Positions 1 through 6,503 of a stretch of 8,356 bases of DNA are shown here, one piece after another. Numbering within the stretch: position 1 is the first letter of the stretch; the number at the start of each line of letters is the position of its first letter. The DNA comes from Pseudomonadota bacterium (GTDB taxonomy: Bacteria; Desulfobacterota; Desulfovibrionia; Desulfovibrionales; Desulfovibrionaceae): NCBI GenBank assembly GCA_023417745.1, contig JAEZEM010000248.1, forward strand, positions 1-8,356. The letters are read 5' to 3'. The notes under the pieces are model-generated. The model was not told the DNA's origin and did not search any database. It saw only the letters and a list, made by a program, of their open reading frames with translations. The position numbers and the translations under genes were made by a program.

Positions 1-978
1 TTCGCCCAGGCCACGCTGTCCATCGTGCTGGAGGCCGTGCCGTTTTTGCTGCTCGGGTCCGTGGCCTCGGGGCTGGTCGAGGCCTACGTGCCCCGCGACC
101 GCCTGGCCCGGCTCCTGCCCAAGGGCCGGCTGGCCTCCACCCTGGTGGGCCTGGGCATCGGCGCGCTGACGCCCTGCTGCGAATGCGGCGTGGTCTTCCT
201 GGCCCGCCGGCTTATCGGCAAAGGCGTGCCTCCGGGCGCGGCCGTCGCCTTCATGCTGACCGCGCCGGTCATCAACCCCGTGTCGCTTCTGGCCACCCTG
301 GTGGCCTTTAGGGGCGACCCGACCATGGCCATCTGGCGCTGCGTGCTGGTCATCGCGGCCGGCTTGGTTGTCGGCTACTGGGCCGGCGGGCGCGACGCCT
401 TCTCGCTGCTGCGCGATCCCGCCGCCGCGACCCCGGCCTGCGGCTGCGGCCATGACCACGGCCCCGAGGGCCACGCCCACCACCACGGGCCGGCCACCGT
501 CCCGGGCACGCCCTTCGGGTCGCTCACCGACGCCGTGCCTTTGGCCGCCGTCGTCCCCAGCCAGCGCGACAAGGTCGCCTCGGCCATGCGCCACGCCATG
601 GCCGACTTCCTGGACATGGCCAAGGTGCTGATCCTGGGCTCCATGGTAGCGGCGGCGTTTAAGGCCTACGTGCCCGTCTCTGTGGTCATGGCCATGGAAA
701 ACGACCTCGTGCTGGCCATTCCGGGCATGATGGCCCTGGCCGTACTGCTCTCGCTGTGTTCCCAGGCCGACGCCTTCGTGGCCGCCTCGTTTTCCACCTT
801 CCCGGCCGCGGCCAAGCTGGCCTTCCTGGCCCTGGGTCCCATGCTCGACCTCAAGCTCCTGCTCATGTGGCGGCAGGTGTTCACCCCGCGCCTGACCCGG
901 GTGCTGGCCATTGTCCCGGCCGCCATCGTCTTTGTCGCCTGCGCCGTCTACGGCATCCTCACCGGAGGCGCGTCATGA
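1..978 (+). CDS. COG0701/DUF318-family permease, putative metal efflux (5' partial)
   Basis: Integral membrane permease of the COG0701 (DUF318, ArsP/YraQ-like) superfamily, most like the SO_0444-type Cu/Zn efflux group; the ion is not provable from sequence. The frame is open to the window edge (first residues FAQATLSIVLEAVPF), so the true start lies upstream; the GTG at 25 falls inside the first membrane helix and has no ribosome site. Seen, numbering from base 1: TPCCECG with Cys59, Cys60 and Cys62 at the head of a helix, the TAPVINPVS segment typical of the family, a Cys/His-rich hydrophilic loop at residues 147-162 (CGCGHDH...HAHHH) splitting the protein into two membrane halves, and the LCSQADAFVAASF motif in the second half. 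The Cys and His groups suggest soft or borderline metal binding. It overlaps the next gene by ATGA (975-978), as expected for translationally coupled partners. Confidence 0.88.
   Translation, partial: FAQATLSIVLEAVPFLLLGSVASGLVEAYVPRDRLARLLPKGRLASTLVGLGIGALTPCCECGVVFLARRLIGKGVPPGAAVAFMLTAPVINPVSLLATLVAFRGDPTMAIWRCVLVIAAGLVVGYWAGGRDAFSLLRDPAAATPACGCGHDHGPEGHAHHHGPATVPGTPFGSLTDAVPLAAVVPSQRDKVASAMRHAMADFLDMAKVLILGSMVAAAFKAYVPVSVVMAMENDLVLAIPGMMALAVLLSLCSQADAFVAASFSTFPAAAKLAFLALGPMLDLKLLLMWRQVFTPRLTRVLAIVPAAIVFVACAVYGILTGGAS
964..968 (+). promoter_or_regulatory. Ribosome binding site for the TIGR03943 gene
   Basis: GGAGG six bases before the ATG at 975, lying within the last codons of the permease. 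It fixes the start of the downstream gene at 975, although its frame stays open far upstream. Confidence 0.8.
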
Positions 979-1772
979 CAAAGCTTCTCGCCGCCCTGGC
1001 CGCCCGCTGCGACGGCCTGGCCATGCTGGCCCTGGCCGGCTTCATGGGCTGGCTGGCGACCCTCGGCAATTACTGGATGTACTTAAATCCCAAGTTCAAG
1101 CCGATAACGCTTGCCGCCGCCATCGTCCTGGCCGTGCTGGGAGCCTACGCGACCCTGCGGCCCGTAGCCAAGGCGTCCCTGGGCCGGGGCCTGTGCTACC
1201 TGGCCCTTGGCTGCCTGGTGTGGTTTGCCGAAGGCGGCCTGCAAACCCTCTCGGCCAACGACGACAGCGACGTCTTCAGCGTCGCCCCGTCCCTGCCCGC
1301 CCCGGAAATCGCCCCGGTCCCCGAACGCCTGCGCGCCGGCGGCCGAGACTACGTGCCCATCAACACCGGCGAACTCTACGACCTGGCCGCCAAAGGCCCC
1401 TCGCCTGCCTTTGAGCGCCCTTACGCCGTGCGCGGCTTCGTCCACCGCAGCCCGGAACTCGACGCCAAGGGACAGTTCGTTATTTTCCGCCTGGCCGTCT
1501 GGTGCTGCTTCGCCGACGGCACAGCCGTGGGGTTTCGCGTCAAAACGCCCACCGGCCAGGAGCCGCCGGCCGACAAAAGCTGGGTCGTGGCCTACGGCCA
1601 TCTGGAAGGCATCCCGGAAAACGACCGCCAGGACATCATCCTGCCCGGCATGAGCTTCTCGTCGGTGTCGGCGACGGCGCTGCTGGCGGCCGATGTCGTG
1701 GAGAGCAAGGAACTGATTCCTGAAGAGACTTACATGTTCGAATGGCGACAGGCTGAGCCGTACGCGTTTTGA
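975..1772 (+). CDS. TIGR03943/DUF1980 (YcgQ-like) putative permease subunit
   Basis: 265-residue membrane protein of the TIGR03943 family (B. subtilis YcgQ type), the usual partner of a COG0701 permease. Three hydrophobic segments are visible at about residues 14-30, 43-60 and 70-86. A soluble C-terminal part follows, beginning DYVPINTGELYDLA (about 125) and containing the family's Cys-Cys motif RLAVWCCFADG (Cys177-Cys178) and the segment SWVVAYGHLEG. The start at 975 is chosen because of the GGAGG before it and the ATGA overlap with the permease stop; the open frame running back to 756 is only read-through of the permease region. In Bacillus the YcgR/YcgQ pair is under Zur control, so zinc handling is a reasonable guess, but no operator is visible here because the operon promoter is off the window. 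The exact molecular role of this family is not established. Confidence 0.87.
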   Translation: MTKLLAALAARCDGLAMLALAGFMGWLATLGNYWMYLNPKFKPITLAAAIVLAVLGAYATLRPVAKASLGRGLCYLALGCLVWFAEGGLQTLSANDDSDVFSVAPSLPAPEIAPVPERLRAGGRDYVPINTGELYDLAAKGPSPAFERPYAVRGFVHRSPELDAKGQFVIFRLAVWCCFADGTAVGFRVKTPTGQEPPADKSWVVAYGHLEGIPENDRQDIILPGMSFSSVSATALLAADVVESKELIPEETYMFEWRQAEPYAF

Positions 1773-1776
1773 GCGA

Positions 1777-1803
1777 GCCGGGGCAATCTCCGCTTGCCCC
1801 GGC
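1777..1803 (+). terminator. Hairpin after the permease operon, probable terminator
   Basis: Perfect 10-bp stem (GCCGGGGCAA at 1777-1786 with TTGCCCCGGC at 1794-1803) and a 7-base loop, starting 4 bases after the stop at 1772. No U-tract follows immediately, so termination may be inefficient or need Rho. Confidence 0.6.
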
Positions 1804-1895
1804 CCCTCCTCTACAGTAAGACCATAAAAAAATCTTTTATCTTATTTCGTGCCGCGCCAAAGCGAGAAGCTTTTGCCTCTCCGTGTCACCAGATC
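1804..1895 (+). promoter_or_regulatory. Probable promoter/leader region of the metalloprotease gene
   Basis: The stretch 1820-1848 is strikingly AT-rich against its GC-rich surroundings and holds a small inverted repeat (ATAAAA 1824-1829, TTTTAT 1835-1840). It lies between the upstream hairpin and the protease start, where a promoter is expected. No convincing -35/-10 pair could be assigned, so the call rests on composition and position. Confidence 0.35.
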
Positions 1896-1901
1896 AAGGA
1901 G
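1896..1901 (+). promoter_or_regulatory. Ribosome binding site deciding the TTG start of the protease
   Basis: AAGGAG ten bases before the in-frame TTG at 1912. The alternative GTG at 1849 has only AT-rich sequence before it and no Shine-Dalgarno match. The TTG start also places a signal peptide exactly at the N-terminus. Confidence 0.6.
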
Positions 1902-1911
1902 CACCCTCAAC

Positions 1912-3648
1912 TTGCGATCAATCCGACACATTGCGTCAGGCTTCTTGCTATTGCTCTTCCTGACATCCCAAGTTTTTGCCGGGCCAGCCAAGCCGCAGCC
2001 CATCGAGGCAACACAACCGGACGGCTCACAGCTGACGGTACGCATTGAGGGAGATGAATTCCAGAACTGGACGCAGACATTGGACGGCTATACGGTGGTC
2101 CGCAACAGGATTTCCGGGTATTTGGAATACGCCCTTCCTTCCGGGCAACAGACCAGTCGGCAACTTGATACGGCCGAAACGATTGTGCAGGCCCAGGAAT
2201 TGACGCCCTCCGGCCTGATTCCCGGCCGGGACGCACCGCCAGCAGCCTCCAAGAATCTGCGCCCCACCCCGGCCACGGCCCTGCGGCAGGCCTTTAACAA
2301 AAACCTGCTCCAGTCCGAGAACTTCCAGGCCGACGCGGCCCAAGGCGCAGCCCCGGCCTGGACGCCCCGCTTTGTCGGCGGCCCCAAGAAACTGCTTGTT
2401 ATTCTGGTCTCCTTTGCGGACCGAGCCCTGACGACGACAACGCAAGCCTGGTATGATAAAATTTTTGCCGCCGGTTCCGGGGCCAAGACCGTGGCCAATT
2501 TCTATACGGACAACTCCCACGGCAAGCTGACCATCAGTCCCGTGAATCACAGCCAGAACAGCAACGCCACCCCCGGGGTGTTGAGCGTCACCCTCGCCAG
2601 CAATCACCCCAATTACGCTGGCGGAGGCGATTACGCTAAGGAAATCTCCTGGCTAAACGAGGTCTTGGCTGCGGCCGCGCCTCTGGTGGATTTTGCCGGT
2701 CTCGACAGCAACGGCGACGGCGACATAACTCCCGCCGAAGCGGTCATCTATTTTATCCCGGCTGGCTACGAAGCGTCCGGCTCTATAAAAGAACCCCGCA
2801 TCTGGGGCCACGCCTGGAATGGCAACGACGTTGCCGTGGCCGGCAAACACCTTACCAACTGGGCCATGAACGGCGAACTGGGCGACAACGACCTCCAACA
2901 TCCCATCGGCGTGCTCACCCACGAACTGGGACATCAGATGTGCGGCATCCCCGACCTCTACGATACTTCGTACAGCAATGCCGGCCTGGGCATGTTCTCT
3001 CTCATGTCCCTGGGCACCTGGGGGGCGGACATTGGCGAAGCGGGCGGCACGACCCCGGTGTCCTTGGATGCCTGGTCCCGGGCGTACTGCCAATGGGACA
3101 CCGAGCACACGGCCGGCGTCAACGGCCGTACCCACAGCTTCGGACCGGCCTTGTCCGACACCAGCCTCAAGCTCATCAACAACTCGCTAAGCGCCACGGA
3201 ATACTTCCTGGCCGAAAATCGCCATTGTCAGGGCTGGGACAAAGGCCTGCGCGCTTTCCATGCCGCGTTCCAGGGCGGCCTGCTCATCCTGCATGTGGAC
3301 AACACCGTGGGGCATCCGGGCGTCTCCGGCGCCCTCGACACCAGCGATAACGACATCAACACCTACGTGGCCGGCGCGCACCAGGGCGTTGTCGCTGAAC
3401 AAGCCAAAAGCGACTATAATCTCCTCTCCCTCACGAAGTACGTCCAAGGCCATCAAACCGTCCTTTTTTATCAAGGAAACAACGCGGCCTTCACGCCGGG
3501 CGCCACGCCCGATTCCAAGCTCTATGCCGGCGACGCGACGGGGCTTGGGCTGTCCGAAATCTCTTCTCCGGGCAGCACGATGACCGCCAAAGTCCTCACG
3601 ACAACACAACCGGCGCTCTTGCCGTTCCCGTTGCTGCTCGGGAACTGA
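1912..3648 (+). CDS. Secreted M6-family zinc metalloprotease
   Basis: 578-residue secreted protease of the M6 (immune inhibitor A-like, TIGR03296) family, expected to cut proteins outside the cytoplasm. Start: TTG 1912, 10 bases after AAGGAG; it gives a textbook signal peptide (MRSIRH, then a Leu-rich core, cleavage after VFA at residue 23). A GTG at 1849 would add 21 residues in front and is less likely. After a propeptide-like region (about 24-150) the catalytic domain begins near KKLLVILVSF. Zinc site: HELGHQMCGIPDLYD, with His337, Glu338, His341 and probably Asp348; there is one residue more than the usual spacing. A Met-turn-like FSLMSLGTW (Met365) and the family motif GLLILHVD (about 455-463) follow. 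Residues 265-276 form a canonical EF-hand loop (DSNGDGDITPAE), so calcium binding is likely. The protein ends at LLLGN without a dockerin or anchor. It is transcribed alone, and no substrate can be inferred from its neighbours. Confidence 0.88.
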   Translation: MRSIRHIASGFLLLLFLTSQVFAGPAKPQPIEATQPDGSQLTVRIEGDEFQNWTQTLDGYTVVRNRISGYLEYALPSGQQTSRQLDTAETIVQAQELTPSGLIPGRDAPPAASKNLRPTPATALRQAFNKNLLQSENFQADAAQGAAPAWTPRFVGGPKKLLVILVSFADRALTTTTQAWYDKIFAAGSGAKTVANFYTDNSHGKLTISPVNHSQNSNATPGVLSVTLASNHPNYAGGGDYAKEISWLNEVLAAAAPLVDFAGLDSNGDGDITPAEAVIYFIPAGYEASGSIKEPRIWGHAWNGNDVAVAGKHLTNWAMNGELGDNDLQHPIGVLTHELGHQMCGIPDLYDTSYSNAGLGMFSLMSLGTWGADIGEAGGTTPVSLDAWSRAYCQWDTEHTAGVNGRTHSFGPALSDTSLKLINNSLSATEYFLAENRHCQGWDKGLRAFHAAFQGGLLILHVDNTVGHPGVSGALDTSDNDINTYVAGAHQGVVAEQAKSDYNLLSLTKYVQGHQTVLFYQGNNAAFTPGATPDSKLYAGDATGLGLSEISSPGSTMTAKVLTTTQPALLPFPLLLGN

Positions 3649-3658
3649 GCGAGCAATT

Positions 3659-3679
3659 GTCCTGCCCGGCCGGCAGGAC
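3659..3679 (+). terminator. Short perfect hairpin after the protease stop
   Basis: 8-bp stem GTCCTGCC (3659-3666) / GGCAGGAC (3672-3679) with a 5-base loop, 10 bases past the stop. No T-run follows. It may be a weak terminator or a 3'-end stabilising hairpin. Confidence 0.4.
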
Positions 3680-3765
3680 CGGCCCTCCGACTCTCTTCAT
3701 GGTTCCGAGACGGGATACAATGGCCAAGACATAGGGCGCAGCGGCTGCATGCCGTTACGCCAAAC

Positions 3766-3796
3766 GAAGAAGGCGCGGTCGTCCCGCGCCTTCTTC
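3766..3796. terminator. Strong 13-bp hairpin, probable bidirectional terminator
   Basis: Perfect 13-bp stem GAAGAAGGCGCGG (3766-3778) / CCGCGCCTTCTTC (3784-3796) with loop TCGTC. The right arm is pyrimidine-rich and runs into CCCTTTC, giving a modest U-tract for + strand transcripts. Read on the - strand the trailing sequence is only GTTTGG. It sits between two convergent genes, where a shared terminator is expected. Confidence 0.7.
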
Positions 3797-3970
3797 CCTT
3801 TCGGGCCGTTCATCAAAGCGGCTCACCTGTTTCAGGCCGCTGGCCATTGTTCCTTCGAACAACCTTGGCCTTCACCGCATCCGCCAGTATGGCTCCCTCG
3901 GAAAGGCCCCATGCAGTAGGGGGCAATTTCCCGTGACCAGCGTCAAAACGGATGGATTTTTCCGGCGCGA

Positions 3971-5899
3971 CTAACTCCCCGTCGCCTCGGCCTTCCTTCG
4001 CGGCACGACGATATGAAACTGCGTCCCCTCGCCCGCTTCCGACGTCAAATCAATACGGCCGCCGTGTTTTTTGACCACGTCGTTGGCGATGAAAAGCCCC
4101 AGGCCGGTTCCTTTCAAGCCCTTGGACGAGAAGAAGAGCGTGAAGGCTTTTTCCCGGGTTTCCTGGGACATGCCCATGCCGTTGTCGGCGATGTCGAAGG
4201 TGACGGCCTCGGCGTCGGCGCTGGCCTTGAAGCTTATCGCGTGCGCTTGCTTGGCGGTGTCGGCGGTGCAGGCGTCGATGGCGTTTTCGAGGATGTTGAC
4301 CAGGGCGGCGGACAGGTTGGCCGTGTCCAGGTCGGCCGTGCCGAGGTCGGGCGGAATGTCGCAGGTAAAGGCGATCTTCTCCCGGGCGGCCTTGGGTTCG
4401 ACGATCTGGGCGACATTGCTGGCCAGGTGGCTGACGTCCACGGGATCGCCGGCCATGTCGCGGGATTTGGCGTAATAAAGGACGTTGAGCACGAGGTTTC
4501 GCACCCGGCCGACCAGGGATTTGATGGTGTCGCCGGCGTCGGCGATACGCGTCATGTCCGAGCGTTTGATGCCGGATTCCAGGCGATAGACGCCGCCTTC
4601 CAGGGCGGTGAGCATGCCTTTGACGCCATGGGAGATGGAGCCGAGCATGAGCCCCAGCGAGGTCAGGTGGTCTTGCAGTTCGCGGATCTGGGTGATGTCC
4701 GTGGACAGGGCCATGACCTCGACGACCTCGCCTTCGGCGTTGCGGATGGGCGCAGAGAAGGTCAGCACGTTTTTCGTGCGCCCGTCGCGGCAGGTGACCA
4801 CGGCTTCGAGGCTGTGGGCCGCGCCGTCCTCGAAAGTGGCGTCCACCGGGCAGTCCGGGCAGGGCGTGTCGCGGTGGCGAAAGACTTGGTGGCACAGTTT
4901 GCCAACGCCTTCGCCGAAATCCTGTTTGAACAGCGTATTGTTGGCCACGATGCGGTAGTCGCGGTCGCGCACGGCGATGTAGCAGGGCGTGGCCTCAAAC
5001 AGGTCCATGTACTTCTGCTGGGTGACCCGCAGTTCTTCCTGGAGGCGTTTGATTTCGCTGACGTCCACGGCCAGTTCCAGGACAAGCTCCACCTTGCCGT
5101 CGCGTTCGCCGATGGGCGAGGTATGAACCATGACGGGCAGTTCGCGGCCGTTCTTGCAGAGCATGGTCTCACGCGAGCGTTGGCCCTTGCCGGTCTCGAA
5201 GGTCTTCCAGACCGGGCCGTCGAAGCCCCGGATGGCCTGGCCCACGTAGACTTCCCAGCTGTGGTGGCCGACCATGTCGCCTAAGCGTTCCTTGTAGAGC
5301 TGGTTGGTGGCGACCACGGTGAGCGAGCGGTTGTGCACGGCCACGAAACACGGCATTTCGTTGAAATACCCGGCCTTGTCGCCGAAATCCTCGGACAGGC
5401 CGGAGATGGCCTGGCACATGGTTTCGACCATTTCCCCGGCGGCCAGCTGGCGTTCGAGTTCGATGACGCGGCGGGATTTTTCCTGGACGAGCTTTTCGAG
5501 ATTCTGGGTGTATTGCTTGAGCTCGCGACGCAGGATGATCTTTTCCTCCACGCGCTTAAGGGCCGCGTCGAGGATGTCGTGGTTGATGGGCTTGGTGACG
5601 AAGTCGGCGGCGTCGTACTGCAGACAGCCGATGGCGAGGTCCATGTCGCCGTGGCCGGAGATCATGACGACTTCGGTTTCGGGCACTTTGGCCTTGATCT
5701 GCTTAAGGAGCTCCAGCCCGTCCATGACCGGCATCTTGATGTCGGTGAGCACGATGGAGGGATTGACGGCATCGAACATTTCCAGGGCCTGAACGCCGTT
5801 TTCGGCGGCGTGGACCTCATAGCCCAGGTCGGCGAGGAACATGCCGAGGAAACGGCGGATGTCCTCCTCGTCGTCGACGAGCAACAGGCGTTCGCTCAT
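3971..5899 (-). CDS. REC-PAS-PAS hybrid sensor histidine kinase
   Basis: 642-residue cytoplasmic sensor kinase with no membrane segment. Order: receiver domain (about 4-118; acidic pair Asp9-Asp10, phospho-acceptor Asp53, Ser81, Lys103); coiled-coil-like linker (about 117-155); PAS 1 (about 177-283); PAS 2 (about 295-405) with the Cys cluster CHQVFRHRDTPCPDCP (Cys336, Cys347, Cys350); a HisKA-like helix pair with candidate His424 in GSISHGVKGML; and a HATPase_c domain with N-box NILENAIDA (Asn539), G1 DNGMGM (572-577), F-box FTLFFSSK and G2 GTGLGL (597-602). The start is set at 5899 (MSERLLLVDDEED): it has AAGGA eight bases before it and begins right at the receiver fold. The frame continues 26 codons upstream to 5977, but that stretch is low-complexity and unlike the family. 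His424 is followed by Gly rather than the usual Glu/Asp. It is the last gene of the - strand cluster and probably phosphorylates its own receiver and/or the neighbouring receiver-only protein. Confidence 0.87.
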   Translation of the reverse strand: MSERLLLVDDEEDIRRFLGMFLADLGYEVHAAENGVQALEMFDAVNPSIVLTDIKMPVMDGLELLKQIKAKVPETEVVMISGHGDMDLAIGCLQYDAADFVTKPINHDILDAALKRVEEKIILRRELKQYTQNLEKLVQEKSRRVIELERQLAAGEMVETMCQAISGLSEDFGDKAGYFNEMPCFVAVHNRSLTVVATNQLYKERLGDMVGHHSWEVYVGQAIRGFDGPVWKTFETGKGQRSRETMLCKNGRELPVMVHTSPIGERDGKVELVLELAVDVSEIKRLQEELRVTQQKYMDLFEATPCYIAVRDRDYRIVANNTLFKQDFGEGVGKLCHQVFRHRDTPCPDCPVDATFEDGAAHSLEAVVTCRDGRTKNVLTFSAPIRNAEGEVVEVMALSTDITQIRELQDHLTSLGLMLGSISHGVKGMLTALEGGVYRLESGIKRSDMTRIADAGDTIKSLVGRVRNLVLNVLYYAKSRDMAGDPVDVSHLASNVAQIVEPKAAREKIAFTCDIPPDLGTADLDTANLSAALVNILENAIDACTADTAKQAHAISFKASADAEAVTFDIADNGMGMSQETREKAFTLFFSSKGLKGTGLGLFIANDVVKKHGGRIDLTSEAGEGTQFHIVVPRRKAEATGS

Positions 5900-6064
5900 G
5901 GCCGTGGTCCTTGTCGCCTTGGCCGCCGAGCCGGCGGCGGTCGGGCAAGACCGGAGACCGGCAGGCGTCCGGCGCATTCGGGATGGCCCGAAACGCTCCG
6001 GCGTTAGCCTGGACCGCGAGGGCGGTCGGGGCGAGCCAAGCCGCGTGTTTGGCTCAAGACCGTC
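5900..6064 (-). promoter_or_regulatory. Structured leader between response regulator and kinase genes
   Basis: The interval ahead of the kinase carries three further perfect short stems: GCCGCCG/CGGCGGC (5922-5928/5932-5938), GACCGC/GCGGTC (6012-6017/6022-6027) and GAGCCAA/TTGGCTC (6033-6039/6049-6055). No sigma-70 or sigma-54 consensus was recognised on the - strand. It may hold the kinase promoter or be a structured spacer within one transcript. The call is positional. Confidence 0.3.
5908..5912 (-). promoter_or_regulatory. Ribosome binding site deciding the kinase start
   Basis: On the - strand this reads AAGGA, eight bases before the ATG at 5899. It supports the internal start MSERLLLVDD over the longer frame beginning at 5977. 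Confidence 0.55.
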
Positions 6065-6096
6065 CCCGGGGCGCGGCGGGTTGGCCGCGCCCCGGG
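6065..6096 (-). terminator. Perfect 13-bp GC hairpin behind the response regulator
   Basis: CCCGGGGCGCGGC (6065-6077) pairs perfectly with GCCGCGCCCCGGG (6084-6096) around a 6-base loop, beginning 8 bases past the regulator's stop on the - strand. No T-run follows on that strand, so it may be a partial terminator or an mRNA-end stabiliser that lowers kinase expression relative to the upstream genes. Confidence 0.55.
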
Positions 6097-6104
6097 AGGC
6101 GGGT

Positions 6105-6461
6105 TTAGGAGCCTATGGTTTCGCGCACGAGATCGAGCAGTTCCTTTTGTTCAAAGGGCTTGCTCAAGGACCCCACGGCGTTGGGGATCACGTATTTGAG
6201 CCCCGTGTGGCCGGTGATGACGATGATGGGGATGTTGGCGTAGGTCTTGCCCCGCTGCAGCGCCCGGTTGAACCACGGTCCGGTCTTGTCCGGCATCTCG
6301 ATGTCCAGCGTGATCAGATCGGGCGTATGGGCGGCCAGCACTTCCAGGGCCTTTTCCCCGTTGTCGGCGACGATGGTCTCGTAACCGTTGTCGGTGAGCA
6401 GAGTCTCCAGGTATTCCCGGATATTGGGATCGTCGTCCACGATAAGGATGGTCTTGGGCAT
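6105..6461 (-). CDS. Receiver-only (CheY/DivK-like) response regulator
   Basis: 118-residue stand-alone receiver domain. All key residues are present: acidic cluster Asp9-Asp11 (IVDDDPN), phospho-acceptor Asp53 (LITLDIEMP), Thr83 (VITGHTG) and Lys101 (SLSKPFEQ). There is no output domain, so it must act by protein contact or as a phosphotransfer intermediate rather than by binding DNA. The start at 6461 has AAGGAG (6472-6477) ten bases before it. It lies 42 bp after the Usp gene and 205 bp before the kinase gene. The natural partner is the REC-PAS-PAS kinase downstream, which has its own receiver; a two-receiver relay is therefore possible, but partner choice is inference from proximity. The region Gly61-Lys72 (GPWFNRALQRGK) after the acceptor is where signalling specificity would show. 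Confidence 0.9.
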   Translation of the reverse strand: MPKTILIVDDDPNIREYLETLLTDNGYETIVADNGEKALEVLAAHTPDLITLDIEMPDKTGPWFNRALQRGKTYANIPIIVITGHTGLKYVIPNAVGSLSKPFEQKELLDLVRETIGS

Positions 6462-6503
6462 GTTTCCCTTTCTCCTTTTGCGTCCCCGGGAGGTTGTGGG
6501 GGC

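Larger units (their letters stand above)
3649..3970. other. 322-bp convergent intergenic region, no gene seen
   Basis: Gene-free stretch between the convergent protease and kinase genes. It holds two perfect hairpins (3659-3679 and 3766-3796) and a weaker one (AGCGGC 3817-3822 with GCCGCT 3836-3841). No open frame with a plausible ribosome site, and no tRNA-like fold, was recognised. The sequence 3840-3970 has nothing identifiable. Confidence 0.6.

Noticed and set aside
25..27. GTG as the real start of the permease
   Set aside because: There is no ribosome binding site before it, it lies within the first hydrophobic helix, and the frame is open to the window edge.
756..974. Upstream extension of the TIGR03943 gene
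   Set aside because: It overlaps the permease in another frame, translates to Arg/Pro/Gly-rich sequence, and the GGAGG plus ATGA overlap clearly mark 975 as the start.
2026..2607. 193-codon open frame on the - strand inside the protease gene
   Set aside because: Antisense to a clearly recognised M6 protease; Gly/Arg/Val-rich and without any family motif.
4013..5284. 423-codon open frame on the + strand opposite the kinase
   Set aside because: Antisense shadow of the kinase coding sequence, with the same Gly/Val/Asp/His-biased composition and no recognisable domain.
5900..5977. 26-codon N-terminal extension of the kinase
   Set aside because: It is Ala/Thr/Arg low-complexity sequence ahead of a receiver fold that begins exactly at the internal Met, which has its own AAGGA.
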